Below, in pieces: positions 8,750-17,550 of a stretch of DNA of 64,000 nt; positions within the stretch are counted from its first letter, which is position 1, and every line of letters starts with the position of its first letter. Where the stretch lies: positions 1 through 64,000 of the forward strand of contig CABRNK010000001.1 of assembly GCA_902472305.1 (NCBI GenBank), written 5' to 3'. The DNA comes from Hominenteromicrobium sp900549945. Its GTDB lineage: Bacteria > Bacillota > Clostridia > Oscillospirales > Acutalibacteraceae. Under the pieces are notes generated by a model that saw only the letters and a list, made by a program, of their open reading frames with translations, made no database searches and was not told the DNA's origin. The position numbers and the translations under genes were made by a program.

Positions 8750-11194
8750 ATGGCTGGCTCCAATAACGCCAAAATGTGGAAGAGAACGGTTCTCATAACG
8801 AGCATATTGATTTTTCTGGGCTTCGGCGTCGTGGTTTTAAACCTCGTCCGCTGGCAGATCATCCGCGGCGAGGAGCTGAAGGCGAGCGCCGTGGATCAGA
8901 GCCTGCAATCCACCGTGCTGACGCCGATGCGCGGCACGATCTACGACGCGACCGGGCAGAAGGTGCTGGCGCAGAGCGCGAGCGTCTGGACGGTGGCGAT
9001 CGAGCCGAATTATATCGATACGGAGGACGGCGACGACGTGAAAATCGCCACCTGTCTCTCCGAGATCCTCGGCCTCAATTACGACGACGTGCTCGAAAAG
9101 ACGCACCAGCAGAGCTATTTCGTCTATGTGAAGCGCAAGGTGGAAACGGAGCTGCGCGATGAGATCAACGCGGCGATCGACGAGATGGAGATCGGGCGCG
9201 GCATCATCCTGCAGGAGGACTACAAGCGCTACTACCCGTACGGCACGACGGCCTCCACGGTGCTTGGCTTCACGGGCACGGATAATCAAGGCCTTGCGGG
9301 CATTGAAACGGAGTACGACGAGGTGCTTTCCGGCACGGCGGGCCGCATGGTGAGCGCCAAGAATGCGATCGGCACCGATATGCCGTTCCAGTACGACCAG
9401 TATATCGAGGCGACCGACGGCTATAATCTGGTGCTCACGATCGACGAAACGGTGCAGAGCATCGTGGAAAAGCATCTTGCAGAGGGCCTCGAGATGTGGG
9501 GCGCGCTCGAGGGCGGCACGGCCGTCGTGATGAATGTAAAAACGGGCGCGATCATCGCGCTTTCTACAAAGGGCGACTACGACCCGAACGACCCGTTCAC
9601 GATCTCCGAGGAGGCCGAGGCGAAGATCCCCGAAACGGTCGAGGAGGAGATCAAGGCCGCGCAGTATAAGGAGGAGCAGGAGCTCAACACCTTACAGCTC
9701 GCCGTGGACGCCGCGGAGACGGAGGAGGAGCTGAAGGAGGCGCAGCAGGCGCTCGCGGATTACGACCGCCTGACGAGCGAGGACCTCGCCGAGCTGCGGG
9801 TGACGCTGGAGGACGAGGCCTACGCCGCGGCGCAGAACAAGCAGTGGCGAAACAAGGCCGTCAGCGATACGTACTACCCCGGCTCTGTCTTTAAGATGAT
9901 CACCGGCTCGATGGCGCTCGAGGAGGGCATCGTCACCGAGGATACCACGTACACCTGCACGGGCGAGTGGGATTTCGGCAACGGCATCGACCCGATCAGC
10001 TGCTGGAACCACAGCGGCCACGGCACGGAGACGTTTGCGGACGGCATCTGCAACTCCTGCAACCCGTACATGATCTGGCTTGGGCAGAAGCTCGGGCGGC
10101 AGACCTTCTTCGATTATTTTGACGCGTTCGGCTTTACGGAGCGCACGGGCGTCGATCTGCCCGGCGAGGCAGACAGCCTCTACTACGATGTGGATGGCCT
10201 GAACCTCGTCGAGCTCGCGACCGAGTCGTTCGGCCAGAACTTCTCGATCACGCCGATGCAGATGATCACGGCGATCTGCGCCGTGGCGAACGGCGGCTAC
10301 CTCGTGCAGCCGCACGTGGTGGACCGCATCGTCGACAGCGAGGGCAACGTCGTGCAGACGACCGACACGAGCTACAAGCGGCAGGTCATTTCCGAGGACG
10401 TTTCGGCCCGCATGACGGCGATTCTGCAGCGCAACGCGACGAGCGGCAGCGGCAAGAACGGCTATGTGCCGGGCTACCGCATCGCCGGCAAGACCGGCAC
10501 CTCGGAAAAGGTCGCGGTGCGGCAGCAGGAGCTGGCCGAGGGCAAGGACCGCGGCATGCAGTACGTCGTGTCCTACGGCGGCTTCGCCCCGGCGGACGAC
10601 CCGCAGTATGCGCTGCTCGTCTTTTACGATGAGCCGCAGATCGGCGGCGCCTCCGGCGGTTCGCAGGCCGGCCCGATCTTCGCCGCGATCATGGAGGAGA
10701 TCCTCCCGTACCTCGGCGTTGACCCGCAGTACACGGAATCCGAGTACGAAAACCTCGCGGACGAGGCGCCGAATGTCATCGGCAGCACGATCGCGGAGGC
10801 GAAGCAGCTGCTCGAGGAGCAGGGCTACAGCTCCACGGTGGTCGATTATACGGGTGACAACGAGGACGAGGCGATCGTCTACACGCAGGCGCCGTCGCCG
10901 GGCGCTGCGATCCCGAAGAACGGCACGGTCGCGCTGTATGTGGAGGAGCCGAAGGAGGAGGATTACGCCGAGGTGCCGAACTTTGTCGGGTGCAGTCTCG
11001 ACGACTGCAATTATCTGGCCGAGGTATACGGCGTGCAGATCGTCGTCTCCGGCAGCGGGAGCTCCGGCTATGCGCAGGGGCAGGATATTGCGGCCGGCAC
11101 ACGCGTGAAGCGCGGCTCGGTCATCAAGGTTGCCTTTGTCAGCTCCGGCGGCGTCGAAGCCGTTGGCAATACAGCCGGGAGCACGGAGGAATAA
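8750..11194 (+). CDS. Class B penicillin-binding protein with two PASTA domains
   Basis: The septal transpeptidase (PbpB/SpoVD/FtsI family) that cross-links peptidoglycan outside the membrane. The 814-residue protein has one N-terminal membrane anchor (about residues 12-32) and a dimerisation domain. Its transpeptidase motifs are SVFK with nucleophile Ser379, SCN at 436 and KTG at 581. Two PASTA domains follow, at about 670-740 and 743-805. The ATG at 8750 has GGAAAGGAAGG upstream. A Glu- and Ala-rich insertion of about 80 residues (285-365), likely helical, sits just before the active-site serine and is longer than in typical relatives. SpoVD-type and vegetative enzymes cannot be separated by sequence alone. 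Confidence 0.93.
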   Translation: MAGSNNAKMWKRTVLITSILIFLGFGVVVLNLVRWQIIRGEELKASAVDQSLQSTVLTPMRGTIYDATGQKVLAQSASVWTVAIEPNYIDTEDGDDVKIATCLSEILGLNYDDVLEKTHQQSYFVYVKRKVETELRDEINAAIDEMEIGRGIILQEDYKRYYPYGTTASTVLGFTGTDNQGLAGIETEYDEVLSGTAGRMVSAKNAIGTDMPFQYDQYIEATDGYNLVLTIDETVQSIVEKHLAEGLEMWGALEGGTAVVMNVKTGAIIALSTKGDYDPNDPFTISEEAEAKIPETVEEEIKAAQYKEEQELNTLQLAVDAAETEEELKEAQQALADYDRLTSEDLAELRVTLEDEAYAAAQNKQWRNKAVSDTYYPGSVFKMITGSMALEEGIVTEDTTYTCTGEWDFGNGIDPISCWNHSGHGTETFADGICNSCNPYMIWLGQKLGRQTFFDYFDAFGFTERTGVDLPGEADSLYYDVDGLNLVELATESFGQNFSITPMQMITAICAVANGGYLVQPHVVDRIVDSEGNVVQTTDTSYKRQVISEDVSARMTAILQRNATSGSGKNGYVPGYRIAGKTGTSEKVAVRQQELAEGKDRGMQYVVSYGGFAPADDPQYALLVFYDEPQIGGASGGSQAGPIFAAIMEEILPYLGVDPQYTESEYENLADEAPNVIGSTIAEAKQLLEEQGYSSTVVDYTGDNEDEAIVYTQAPSPGAAIPKNGTVALYVEEPKEEDYAEVPNFVGCSLDDCNYLAEVYGVQIVVSGSGSSGYAQGQDIAAGTRVKRGSVIKVAFVSSGGVEAVGNTAGSTEE

Positions 11195-11229
11195 AACGAG
11201 AGGGTAAACGGAAAGGATAGTTCATCATT

Positions 11230-12231
11230 ATGGAAATCACCTTGTATTGTCTTGCGGTTGTCGCAGCGGCGGTCATCACCGGCCTGCTCGGCAGATTTAT
11301 GGTTCCGTTTCTGCACAAGCTCAAATTCGGCCAGACGATCCGGGAGGTCGGCCCGAGCTGGCACAAGAATAAGCAGGGCACGCCCACGATGGGCGGCCTG
11401 ATGTTCATCATCGGCGGGCTTGCGGCGGCGGTTGTCTGCATCGCGTTTCTCTGGATGCACGGCGGCGCCGAAACGCAGCTCATGCTCGTGCGCATCGTCG
11501 CCGGTGCGCTGATGGCGGTCGGCTTCGGCCTCGTCGGCTTTATGGACGACTACATCAGCATCAAGAAGCACCGCAATCTCGGCCTCACCGAGATCCAGAA
11601 GCTTGTGCTCCAGTTCATCATTGCGGCGGCGTACCTCGTTTCCGTTTCGATGGCCGGCGGTACGACGGAGACGCTCCTGCCGTTCATCGGCACGGTTGAT
11701 CTCGGCGTATTTTACTACTTCATCGCGGCGGTGCTGATCGTCGGCATGGTCAATGCGGTCAATTTCACCGATGGGCTCGACGGCCTCAACAGCTCGGTCA
11801 CGATCGTCGTGTGCCTCACATTCTCCGTGATCGCGATGATGCTCAGCATGAAGGGGCTTTCGATTCTTGCGGCGGCGATGGTCGGCGCGCTGATCGGCTT
11901 CCTTTTCTGGAACGCGAACCCGGCGAAGGTCTTTATGGGCGATACCGGCTCGCTGTTCCTCGGCGGCTACGTGTGCGCGCTGGCGTTCGGCGTCAACATG
12001 CCGGTGCTGCTTCTGCTCGTCGGCATCATCTATATCGTCGAGATCCTCTCCGTCGTGCTGCAGGTCGGCTACTTCAAGCTGACCCACGGCAAGCGTATCT
12101 TCAAGATGGCGCCGATCCACCACCATTTCGAGATGTGCGGCTGGAAGGAGAACAAGGTGTGCTTTGTGTTCAGCGGCGTAACGCTGGTCGCGGGCATTCT
12201 GGCGGTTCTGCTCGTCCGCTTCGGCGCATAA
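11230..12231 (+). CDS. mraY: Phospho-N-acetylmuramoyl-pentapeptide transferase
   Basis: MraY transfers phospho-MurNAc-pentapeptide to undecaprenyl phosphate to form lipid I at the inner membrane. The 333-residue protein has about ten membrane helices. It carries the family motifs GTPTMGGLMF, the Asp pair in FMDDYISI, NFTDGLDGLN, FMGDTGSLFLGG and the late IHHHFE. The ATG follows GAAAGGA by 13 bp. It lies directly before ftsW, with no murD between them. Confidence 0.97.
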   Translation: MEITLYCLAVVAAAVITGLLGRFMVPFLHKLKFGQTIREVGPSWHKNKQGTPTMGGLMFIIGGLAAAVVCIAFLWMHGGAETQLMLVRIVAGALMAVGFGLVGFMDDYISIKKHRNLGLTEIQKLVLQFIIAAAYLVSVSMAGGTTETLLPFIGTVDLGVFYYFIAAVLIVGMVNAVNFTDGLDGLNSSVTIVVCLTFSVIAMMLSMKGLSILAAAMVGALIGFLFWNANPAKVFMGDTGSLFLGGYVCALAFGVNMPVLLLLVGIIYIVEILSVVLQVGYFKLTHGKRIFKMAPIHHHFEMCGWKENKVCFVFSGVTLVAGILAVLLVRFGA

Positions 12232-12323
12232 AAGTGTAAATCCCATTTTTTAGTCCATACTATGCTTTGCAGCCCGCCTCAGCCGGCGGGCGGAAAATCT
12301 GAGAAAAAGGAGCGGTTGCCGAT

Positions 12324-13589
12324 ATGGCGCAAACCAGAAGATCTACAGCCCGCGGGCTGGAGCGCATACCGCGCAGTGCGCCGGTGCGCATTCCGGATGA
12401 CGAGGCGGCCTCTGCGGCGGCGCGGAAGGTCCGGCGGCGCGAACGCATCCGTTACAAGCTCTTCACGCTCGGCCTCGGCCTCGATATGCCCATGCTGTTT
12501 TTGATCCTCGTGCTGCTTGCGGTCGGGCTCGTGATGCTGTTTTCCGCGAGCTACGCCTACGCGTATTACTACTACGGCAACAGCTACCATTTCGTGATGC
12601 GGCAGGGGATGTTCGCGGTTTTGGGCGTCGCGGCCATGCTGCTGATCTCCACCTTCGACTATCACCACCTGCATAAATTCAACATCATCGTTTTCGGCAT
12701 TGCCGTTGTGCTTTTGGGCATGGTGCTCGCGTTCAAGGGCACGAAGATCGCGCCGGTCAAAAACGGTGCGAACCGGTGGATCAACATCGGCGGCATCGAA
12801 TTCCAGCCGTCGGAGATCGCGAAATTCGCGCTGATCCTGATGTTCGCGCATTTTATCGCGCTGTACGGCTCGAAGATGAAAACATTCCGCTTCGGCTTCC
12901 TGCCGTTCATGGGCATCCTCGTGGTGATCGCCGGCCTCGTCTTTCTGGAAAGCCACGTTTCGGCCACGCTGATTATCTGCCTGATCGCCGTGCTGATGAT
13001 GTTCATCGGCGGCACGAAGATGCGGTACTTTGTTGCTATCGGCGTGATCGGCGGCGTTGCGCTGGCCTGCGTTCTCCTGTTTTCCGATAAATTCGCCTAT
13101 GCGATGGACCGCATCTACGGCTGGCTCGACCCGTTCAACCCGCCGGAGGGCGTCGATACATGGCAGACGGTGCAGTCGCTGTATGCGATCGGTTCGGGGC
13201 AGCTGCTCGGCGTCGGCATCGGGCAGTCGCGGCAGAAGTACCTCTACCTGCCCGAGCCGCAGAACGATTTCATTTTCGCGATCATCTGCGAGGAACTCGG
13301 CTTCATCGGCGCGCTGCTCGTCATCATTCTGTTCGCGCTGTTCATCTGGCGCGGCGTCTATATCTCGCTGCACGCGCGCGACCGCTTCGGCATGATGCTC
13401 GGGCTCGGCATCACGTTCCAGTTCGGCATACAGGCGGTGTTCAATATCTGCGTCGTTACGAACACGTTTCCGAATACCGGCATCAGCCTGCCGTTTTTCA
13501 GCTACGGGGGCACGGCGCTCGTGATGCTTTTGTGCGAGATGGGCGTGCTGCTCTCGATTTCGCGGCACTCCAACATCGAAAAGACGTAG
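12324..13589 (+). CDS. ftsW: Peptidoglycan glycosyltransferase FtsW
   Basis: A SEDS-family polytopic membrane protein of 421 residues that polymerises lipid II at the septum with its partner penicillin-binding protein. A basic cytoplasmic N-terminus of about 50 residues precedes about ten membrane helices. Signature segments include GANRWINIGGIEFQPSEIAKF, ESHVSATL, QNDFIFAIICEELGF and FFSYGGTALV. AAAAAGGAG precedes the ATG. In spore formers SpoVE is a close paralogue, and this dcw-located copy could serve either role. Confidence 0.94.
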   Translation: MAQTRRSTARGLERIPRSAPVRIPDDEAASAAARKVRRRERIRYKLFTLGLGLDMPMLFLILVLLAVGLVMLFSASYAYAYYYYGNSYHFVMRQGMFAVLGVAAMLLISTFDYHHLHKFNIIVFGIAVVLLGMVLAFKGTKIAPVKNGANRWINIGGIEFQPSEIAKFALILMFAHFIALYGSKMKTFRFGFLPFMGILVVIAGLVFLESHVSATLIICLIAVLMMFIGGTKMRYFVAIGVIGGVALACVLLFSDKFAYAMDRIYGWLDPFNPPEGVDTWQTVQSLYAIGSGQLLGVGIGQSRQKYLYLPEPQNDFIFAIICEELGFIGALLVIILFALFIWRGVYISLHARDRFGMMLGLGITFQFGIQAVFNICVVTNTFPNTGISLPFFSYGGTALVMLLCEMGVLLSISRHSNIEKT

Positions 13590-13660
13590 CGCTCGGCGCT
13601 TTGCTCGGGCCGTATCCGGCTGTGCGGCCGGGGCCACAATCTGAATAAGGGGTTATCAGT

Positions 13661-14776
13661 ATGCGAGTATTATTTGCGGGCGGCGGCACGGCCGGCCACA
13701 TCAACCCGGCGCTGGCGGCGGCGGGCTATCTCAGGGAAAAGGAGCCGGACGCGCAGATCCTGTACGTCGGCAACAAGGGCGGCATGGAGGAGCGCCTCGT
13801 TCCGGCGGCGGGCTTCAAGTTCCGCACGATCCGGATCTCCGGCTTCCAGCGCAAGCTCTCCCTCAAGAACATCAAGCGCAACGCACAGACGGTCGTCCGC
13901 GTTTTCTCGGCCTCGGCGGAGGCAAAAAAGATCATCCGGGAGTTTCAGCCGGATATCTGCGTCGGCACCGGCGGCTATGTCAGCGGCCCGGTGATCCGCG
14001 CGGCGCAGAAGCTCGGCATCCCGACCGTGATCCACGAGCAGAACGCGTATCCGGGCGTCACGACGAAGATGCTCGCGAAGCACGCCGACTGCGTGATGCT
14101 CGCCGTGGAGGACGCAAAAAAATACCTCGAGCGCACGGATAACTGCGTTTTCACCGGAAACCCGGTGCGCACCTCGGTGCTGAAGGCTGAGCGCGCGGCC
14201 TCCCGCAAGGCGCTCGGGCTGGATGAGCGCCCGCTCGTCCTCTCATTCGGCGGCAGCCTCGGCGCCGCGGCGCTCAACCGCGCGGCGGCCTACATGCTCG
14301 GCGAGAGCGCGAAGGAAAAGAAGTACCAGCACATCCACGGCTACGGCCAGCACGACGAAAAATTTCTCGGCGAGGCCCATGCGGCGGGCGTCCGCGAGGC
14401 GGAGAACCCGCAGATCCGGATGCTCGAGTACATCCACAACATGCCCGAGTGCCTCGCGGCGGCGGATCTCGTCATCGGCCGCGCCGGCGCGATCACGCTG
14501 ACGGAAATCGAGGCGACGGGCAAGTGCTCTATTTTGATCCCCTCGCCGAACGTGGCGGAGAACCACCAGTTCCACAACGCGATGGCGCTCGTCAGCCGGG
14601 ACGCCGCCGTGCTGATCGAGGAAAAGGACCTGACCGGCGAAAAGCTGTGGCAGACCGTATGCGGCATTCTCTCAGAGCCCGGCCGCGCCGAGGAAATCGG
14701 GCGCAACGCGAGGGCGATGGCCGTGCTCGACGCGAACGAGCGTATTTATCAGATCATTCGGTCGAAGGCAAAGTAA
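13661..14776 (+). CDS. murG: UDP-GlcNAc:lipid I GlcNAc transferase MurG
   Basis: MurG adds GlcNAc to lipid I, making lipid II on the cytoplasmic membrane face. The 371-residue GT-B protein shows GGGTAGHINPALA at the N-terminus, HEQNAYPGVTTKML in the middle and a nucleotide-sugar region with SFGGSLGAAALN and GRAGAITLTEI. It follows ftsW by 71 bp and precedes murA. Confidence 0.97.
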   Translation: MRVLFAGGGTAGHINPALAAAGYLREKEPDAQILYVGNKGGMEERLVPAAGFKFRTIRISGFQRKLSLKNIKRNAQTVVRVFSASAEAKKIIREFQPDICVGTGGYVSGPVIRAAQKLGIPTVIHEQNAYPGVTTKMLAKHADCVMLAVEDAKKYLERTDNCVFTGNPVRTSVLKAERAASRKALGLDERPLVLSFGGSLGAAALNRAAAYMLGESAKEKKYQHIHGYGQHDEKFLGEAHAAGVREAENPQIRMLEYIHNMPECLAAADLVIGRAGAITLTEIEATGKCSILIPSPNVAENHQFHNAMALVSRDAAVLIEEKDLTGEKLWQTVCGILSEPGRAEEIGRNARAMAVLDANERIYQIIRSKAK

Positions 14777-14861
14777 AAGCGTTCCGCACCCGTTTTGGGC
14801 GCCGAACGCATCGGGGCGAAAACGCATACTATGGGCGTATCAAATGCTGCGAGGTGTGCGT

Positions 14862-16172
14862 ATGGCGTCCATCAATATCTGTATCGAACGGCCCGGCGCG
14901 GAGCGCTTCTGCGACCGCCCGGAAACGATTCTGACGCGCGGCGGCCGCCCGTTAAGGGGCGAGCTCCGCGTGCAGGGTGCGAAAAACAGCACGCTGCCGC
15001 TTCTTGCGGCGGCCGTCGTGTGCCGGGGGGAAACGGTGCTGCACAACTGTCCGGAGCTCTCCGACGTCGGCGTTTCAGTGCGCATTCTGCGCCGGCTTGG
15101 CTGCCGCTGCGTGCGCCGGGGCAAGACGCTCCTCATCCGTGCGGACGGCATGTCCCGGTGCGATATTCCGCACAATCTGATGCGGGAGATGCGCTCGTCG
15201 ATCGTATTTCTCGGCGCGATTCTGGCGCGGGCGGGCGAGGCGAGCCTCTCGTTCCCCGGCGGGTGCGAGATCGGCCCGCGGCCGATCGACCTGCATCTCT
15301 CCGCGCTCGAGAAGCTCGGCGTGGAGATCCGCGAAGAGCACGGCTGCCTTCTGTGCCGCGCGCCGAAGGGGATCCGGGGTGGTTTCATCTCGCTGGCTTT
15401 TCCGAGCGTCGGCGCAACGGAGAATCTGCTTCTCGCCGCCGCCACGGGACACGGCACAACCGTCATCGCGAACGCGGCGCGGGAGCCGGAGATCGTCGAT
15501 CTGGCCCAGTACCTGAACCAGTGCGGCGCGCGCATCTACGGCGCGGGCGAGAGCTGCTTGATTGTGGAGGGCGTGCCCGCGCTTTCGGGCAGCGAATACA
15601 CCGTCATGCCCGACCGCATCGTCGCGGCGACGTACATGGCGGCTGCGGCCGTCACAGGCGGCACGGTCCTGCTGAAAAAGGTGAACGCCGGCCATCTTCT
15701 GCCGGTGCTCTCCGCGTTTGAGGAGACGGGCTGCCGGGTAATGCAGTCCGGCGACGAGCTTCTGATCCGCGCGCCCGAGCGCTTAAAGCCCGTGCGCCAT
15801 GTGCGCACGATGCCGTACCCCGGCTTCCCGACGGACGCGCAGGCGCCGGTCATGGCGATGGCGGCGCTCGGCGACGGCACGAGCATCTTTGTGGAAAATA
15901 TTTTTGAAAGCCGCTACAAGCACGCCGGCGAGCTGAACCGTCTGGGCGCGAAGATCAAGGTAGAGGGCAAGGTCGCCGTCATCGAGGGCGTGCCCGCGCT
16001 TTCGGGCGCGCCGGTTTCGGCGCAGGATCTGCGCGGCGGCGCGGCGCTCGTTGCGGCGGGGCTTGCGGCGCAGGGCGAAACGCAGATCATGCACCCCGAA
16101 TACATCGACCGCGGCTACGAGCGCTTTGAGGAAAACCTCCGCAGCCTCGGCGCAGAGGTCTACAGGATATAA
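14862..16172 (+). CDS. murA: UDP-N-acetylglucosamine 1-carboxyvinyltransferase
   Basis: MurA performs the first committed step of peptidoglycan synthesis, adding enolpyruvate to UDP-GlcNAc. The protein (436 residues from this start) has the KNSTLPLLAA loop. It retains the catalytic cysteine in PGGCEIGPRPIDLH, so it should be fosfomycin-sensitive in principle. Two inverted alpha/beta domains are recognisable. GAGGTG lies 5 bp before the ATG at 14862. The in-frame ATG at 14844 would add six residues and cannot be excluded. Many clostridia carry a second murA elsewhere. Confidence 0.94.
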   Translation: MASINICIERPGAERFCDRPETILTRGGRPLRGELRVQGAKNSTLPLLAAAVVCRGETVLHNCPELSDVGVSVRILRRLGCRCVRRGKTLLIRADGMSRCDIPHNLMREMRSSIVFLGAILARAGEASLSFPGGCEIGPRPIDLHLSALEKLGVEIREEHGCLLCRAPKGIRGGFISLAFPSVGATENLLLAAATGHGTTVIANAAREPEIVDLAQYLNQCGARIYGAGESCLIVEGVPALSGSEYTVMPDRIVAATYMAAAAVTGGTVLLKKVNAGHLLPVLSAFEETGCRVMQSGDELLIRAPERLKPVRHVRTMPYPGFPTDAQAPVMAMAALGDGTSIFVENIFESRYKHAGELNRLGAKIKVEGKVAVIEGVPALSGAPVSAQDLRGGAALVAAGLAAQGETQIMHPEYIDRGYERFEENLRSLGAEVYRI

Positions 16173-16248
16173 AATTTCAGCAAAACGGCATTTGAAAATC
16201 TTCGGCGCGGCGCCGCGCTGTGAAAAGAAGAAAGGAGAGGACGTAAAA

Positions 16249-17196
16249 ATGGCAGGAAGATCCGGCGAAAAACCGCGGAAACCGGCGGAAAAGAAAGTGA
16301 AAATGGACCGGCGCGCGCGCGGCAGAGCCCTTGTCATCTTTTACATATCGGCCTTTCTGGCGGTGGTGATCGGTGCGGTTCTGCTGTGTACCTTTGTTTT
16401 CTTCCGCGTCGGCACGGTCACGGTCACGGGCGGGGAGGCCTACAGGCAGGAGGATATCCTAAGTGTATGCAGCATCGCCGAGGGTGATAACCTCGTTTTG
16501 CTCGAAACCGGCGCGCGGGAGGAGGCGCTCGAACACCGCTTCCCGTACATCGAGAGCGTTGAGATCAAAAAGCACATCCCCTCGACGGTGGAGATCGTCA
16601 TCACAGAGGCGGAAACGGCGTTTTCCATCGAGCGGGAAAGCGGCGGCTACCTGTATGTGAGCCGCACCGGCAAGGTGCTGGAGATCGCCGAAAGCCCTGC
16701 GCAGGGCAGCGCCGTCGTGCACGGCTGCACGCCGGTGAATGAAGAGCCGAGCGGGCAGGTGGAGTTTCAGGAGGAAGTGGCCGGAAAGCTCTTCGGGCAG
16801 ATCAGTGCCCAGCTTCAGGAGCACGGCCTCGAGGGCATCACGGAGATCGACCTGCGCAACCAGTACGATATCACGATGACGTACGACGACCGCATCGTGT
16901 TCCGGTTCGGCAACACGAACGACATGGAGTATAAGACGATGTTCGGCATCGGCATGCTGGCAAAAATGCAGGAGGACGGCGACCTTACCGAGGAGACCCA
17001 AGGCGAGATCGACCTCACGGTGGCGGCCGAGAAAAACAAGGCTTTTTTCCGTGAAACGCTCGAAGGCGGCGAAACCTCGGAAGGAGAGGGCATCGCGGGC
17101 CGCGAGCTTGCTTCCAGCAGTTCGGAGGACAGCGCTTCCGCCGCGGCGGACGGGGAGAACGGCGCGGCCGCAGACGACGGAACAGACGGCGAATAA
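16249..17196 (+). CDS. ftsQ: FtsQ/DivIB-type cell division protein
   Basis: A 315-residue bitopic membrane protein. A basic cytoplasmic head of about 25 residues and one helix (about 27-50) precede the POTRA domain (GTVTVTGGEAYRQEDI to VEIVITEAETAFSIE). A beta domain follows, then an acidic Ser/Ala/Glu-rich tail of about 50 residues. FtsQ/DivIB scaffolds FtsL, DivIC and the septal synthases. AAAGGAGAGG lies 8 bp before the ATG. It is the last gene before the separately promoted ftsZ. Confidence 0.9.
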   Translation: MAGRSGEKPRKPAEKKVKMDRRARGRALVIFYISAFLAVVIGAVLLCTFVFFRVGTVTVTGGEAYRQEDILSVCSIAEGDNLVLLETGAREEALEHRFPYIESVEIKKHIPSTVEIVITEAETAFSIERESGGYLYVSRTGKVLEIAESPAQGSAVVHGCTPVNEEPSGQVEFQEEVAGKLFGQISAQLQEHGLEGITEIDLRNQYDITMTYDDRIVFRFGNTNDMEYKTMFGIGMLAKMQEDGDLTEETQGEIDLTVAAEKNKAFFRETLEGGETSEGEGIAGRELASSSSEDSASAAADGENGAAADDGTDGE

Positions 17197-17333
17197 CGCG
17201 CGGTTCCCTGTCATTTCCAGCCGGTTCATCCCGGTTTTATGTCAAATTGAACGGAAGGCGGGCCATGCTCCCGCGAAAAATCGCTGTAAAGTAAAAATAT
17301 TTGCCGGATGGCAGTTTTTTTGCATCTTTCGTC

Positions 17334-17362
17334 TTGCATTTTTAACAGAAAAGTGTTAGATT
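17334..17362 (+). promoter_or_regulatory. ftsZ promoter
   Basis: TTGCAT (17334-17339), 17 bp and TAGATT (17357-17362). An overlapping TATACT at 17362-17367 is an alternative -10. The leader to 17550 holds no gene. Confidence 0.6.
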
Positions 17363-17403
17363 ATACTGTATAAGCCACAGATTTTTTGCAGGATAATACG
17401 CGG

Positions 17404-17429
17404 CGTGTAAAGTGCATCGGCTTTACACG
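17404..17429 (+). promoter_or_regulatory. ftsZ leader hairpin
   Basis: CGTGTAAAG (17404-17412) and CTTTACACG (17421-17429) form a perfect 9-bp inverted repeat with an 8-base loop in the ftsZ 5' leader. No T-run follows, so it is not a terminator. It may be an operator or an mRNA-stabilising stem. Confidence 0.55.
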
Positions 17430-17550
17430 AGTTGAAAAGACGGATATTTTCTGTCGCCCAGCGAAACTTCCGGCGGCAGTTCTGCATAAAGCGAAGGAAT
17501 CCCCGCGGCCGCAAGCTGCCGGAGACCAAATCAAGGAGGAACAAATCACT

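Noticed and set aside
12279..13637. A 452-codon minus-strand open frame
   Set aside because: Antisense of ftsW, whose membrane and SEDS motifs are clear.
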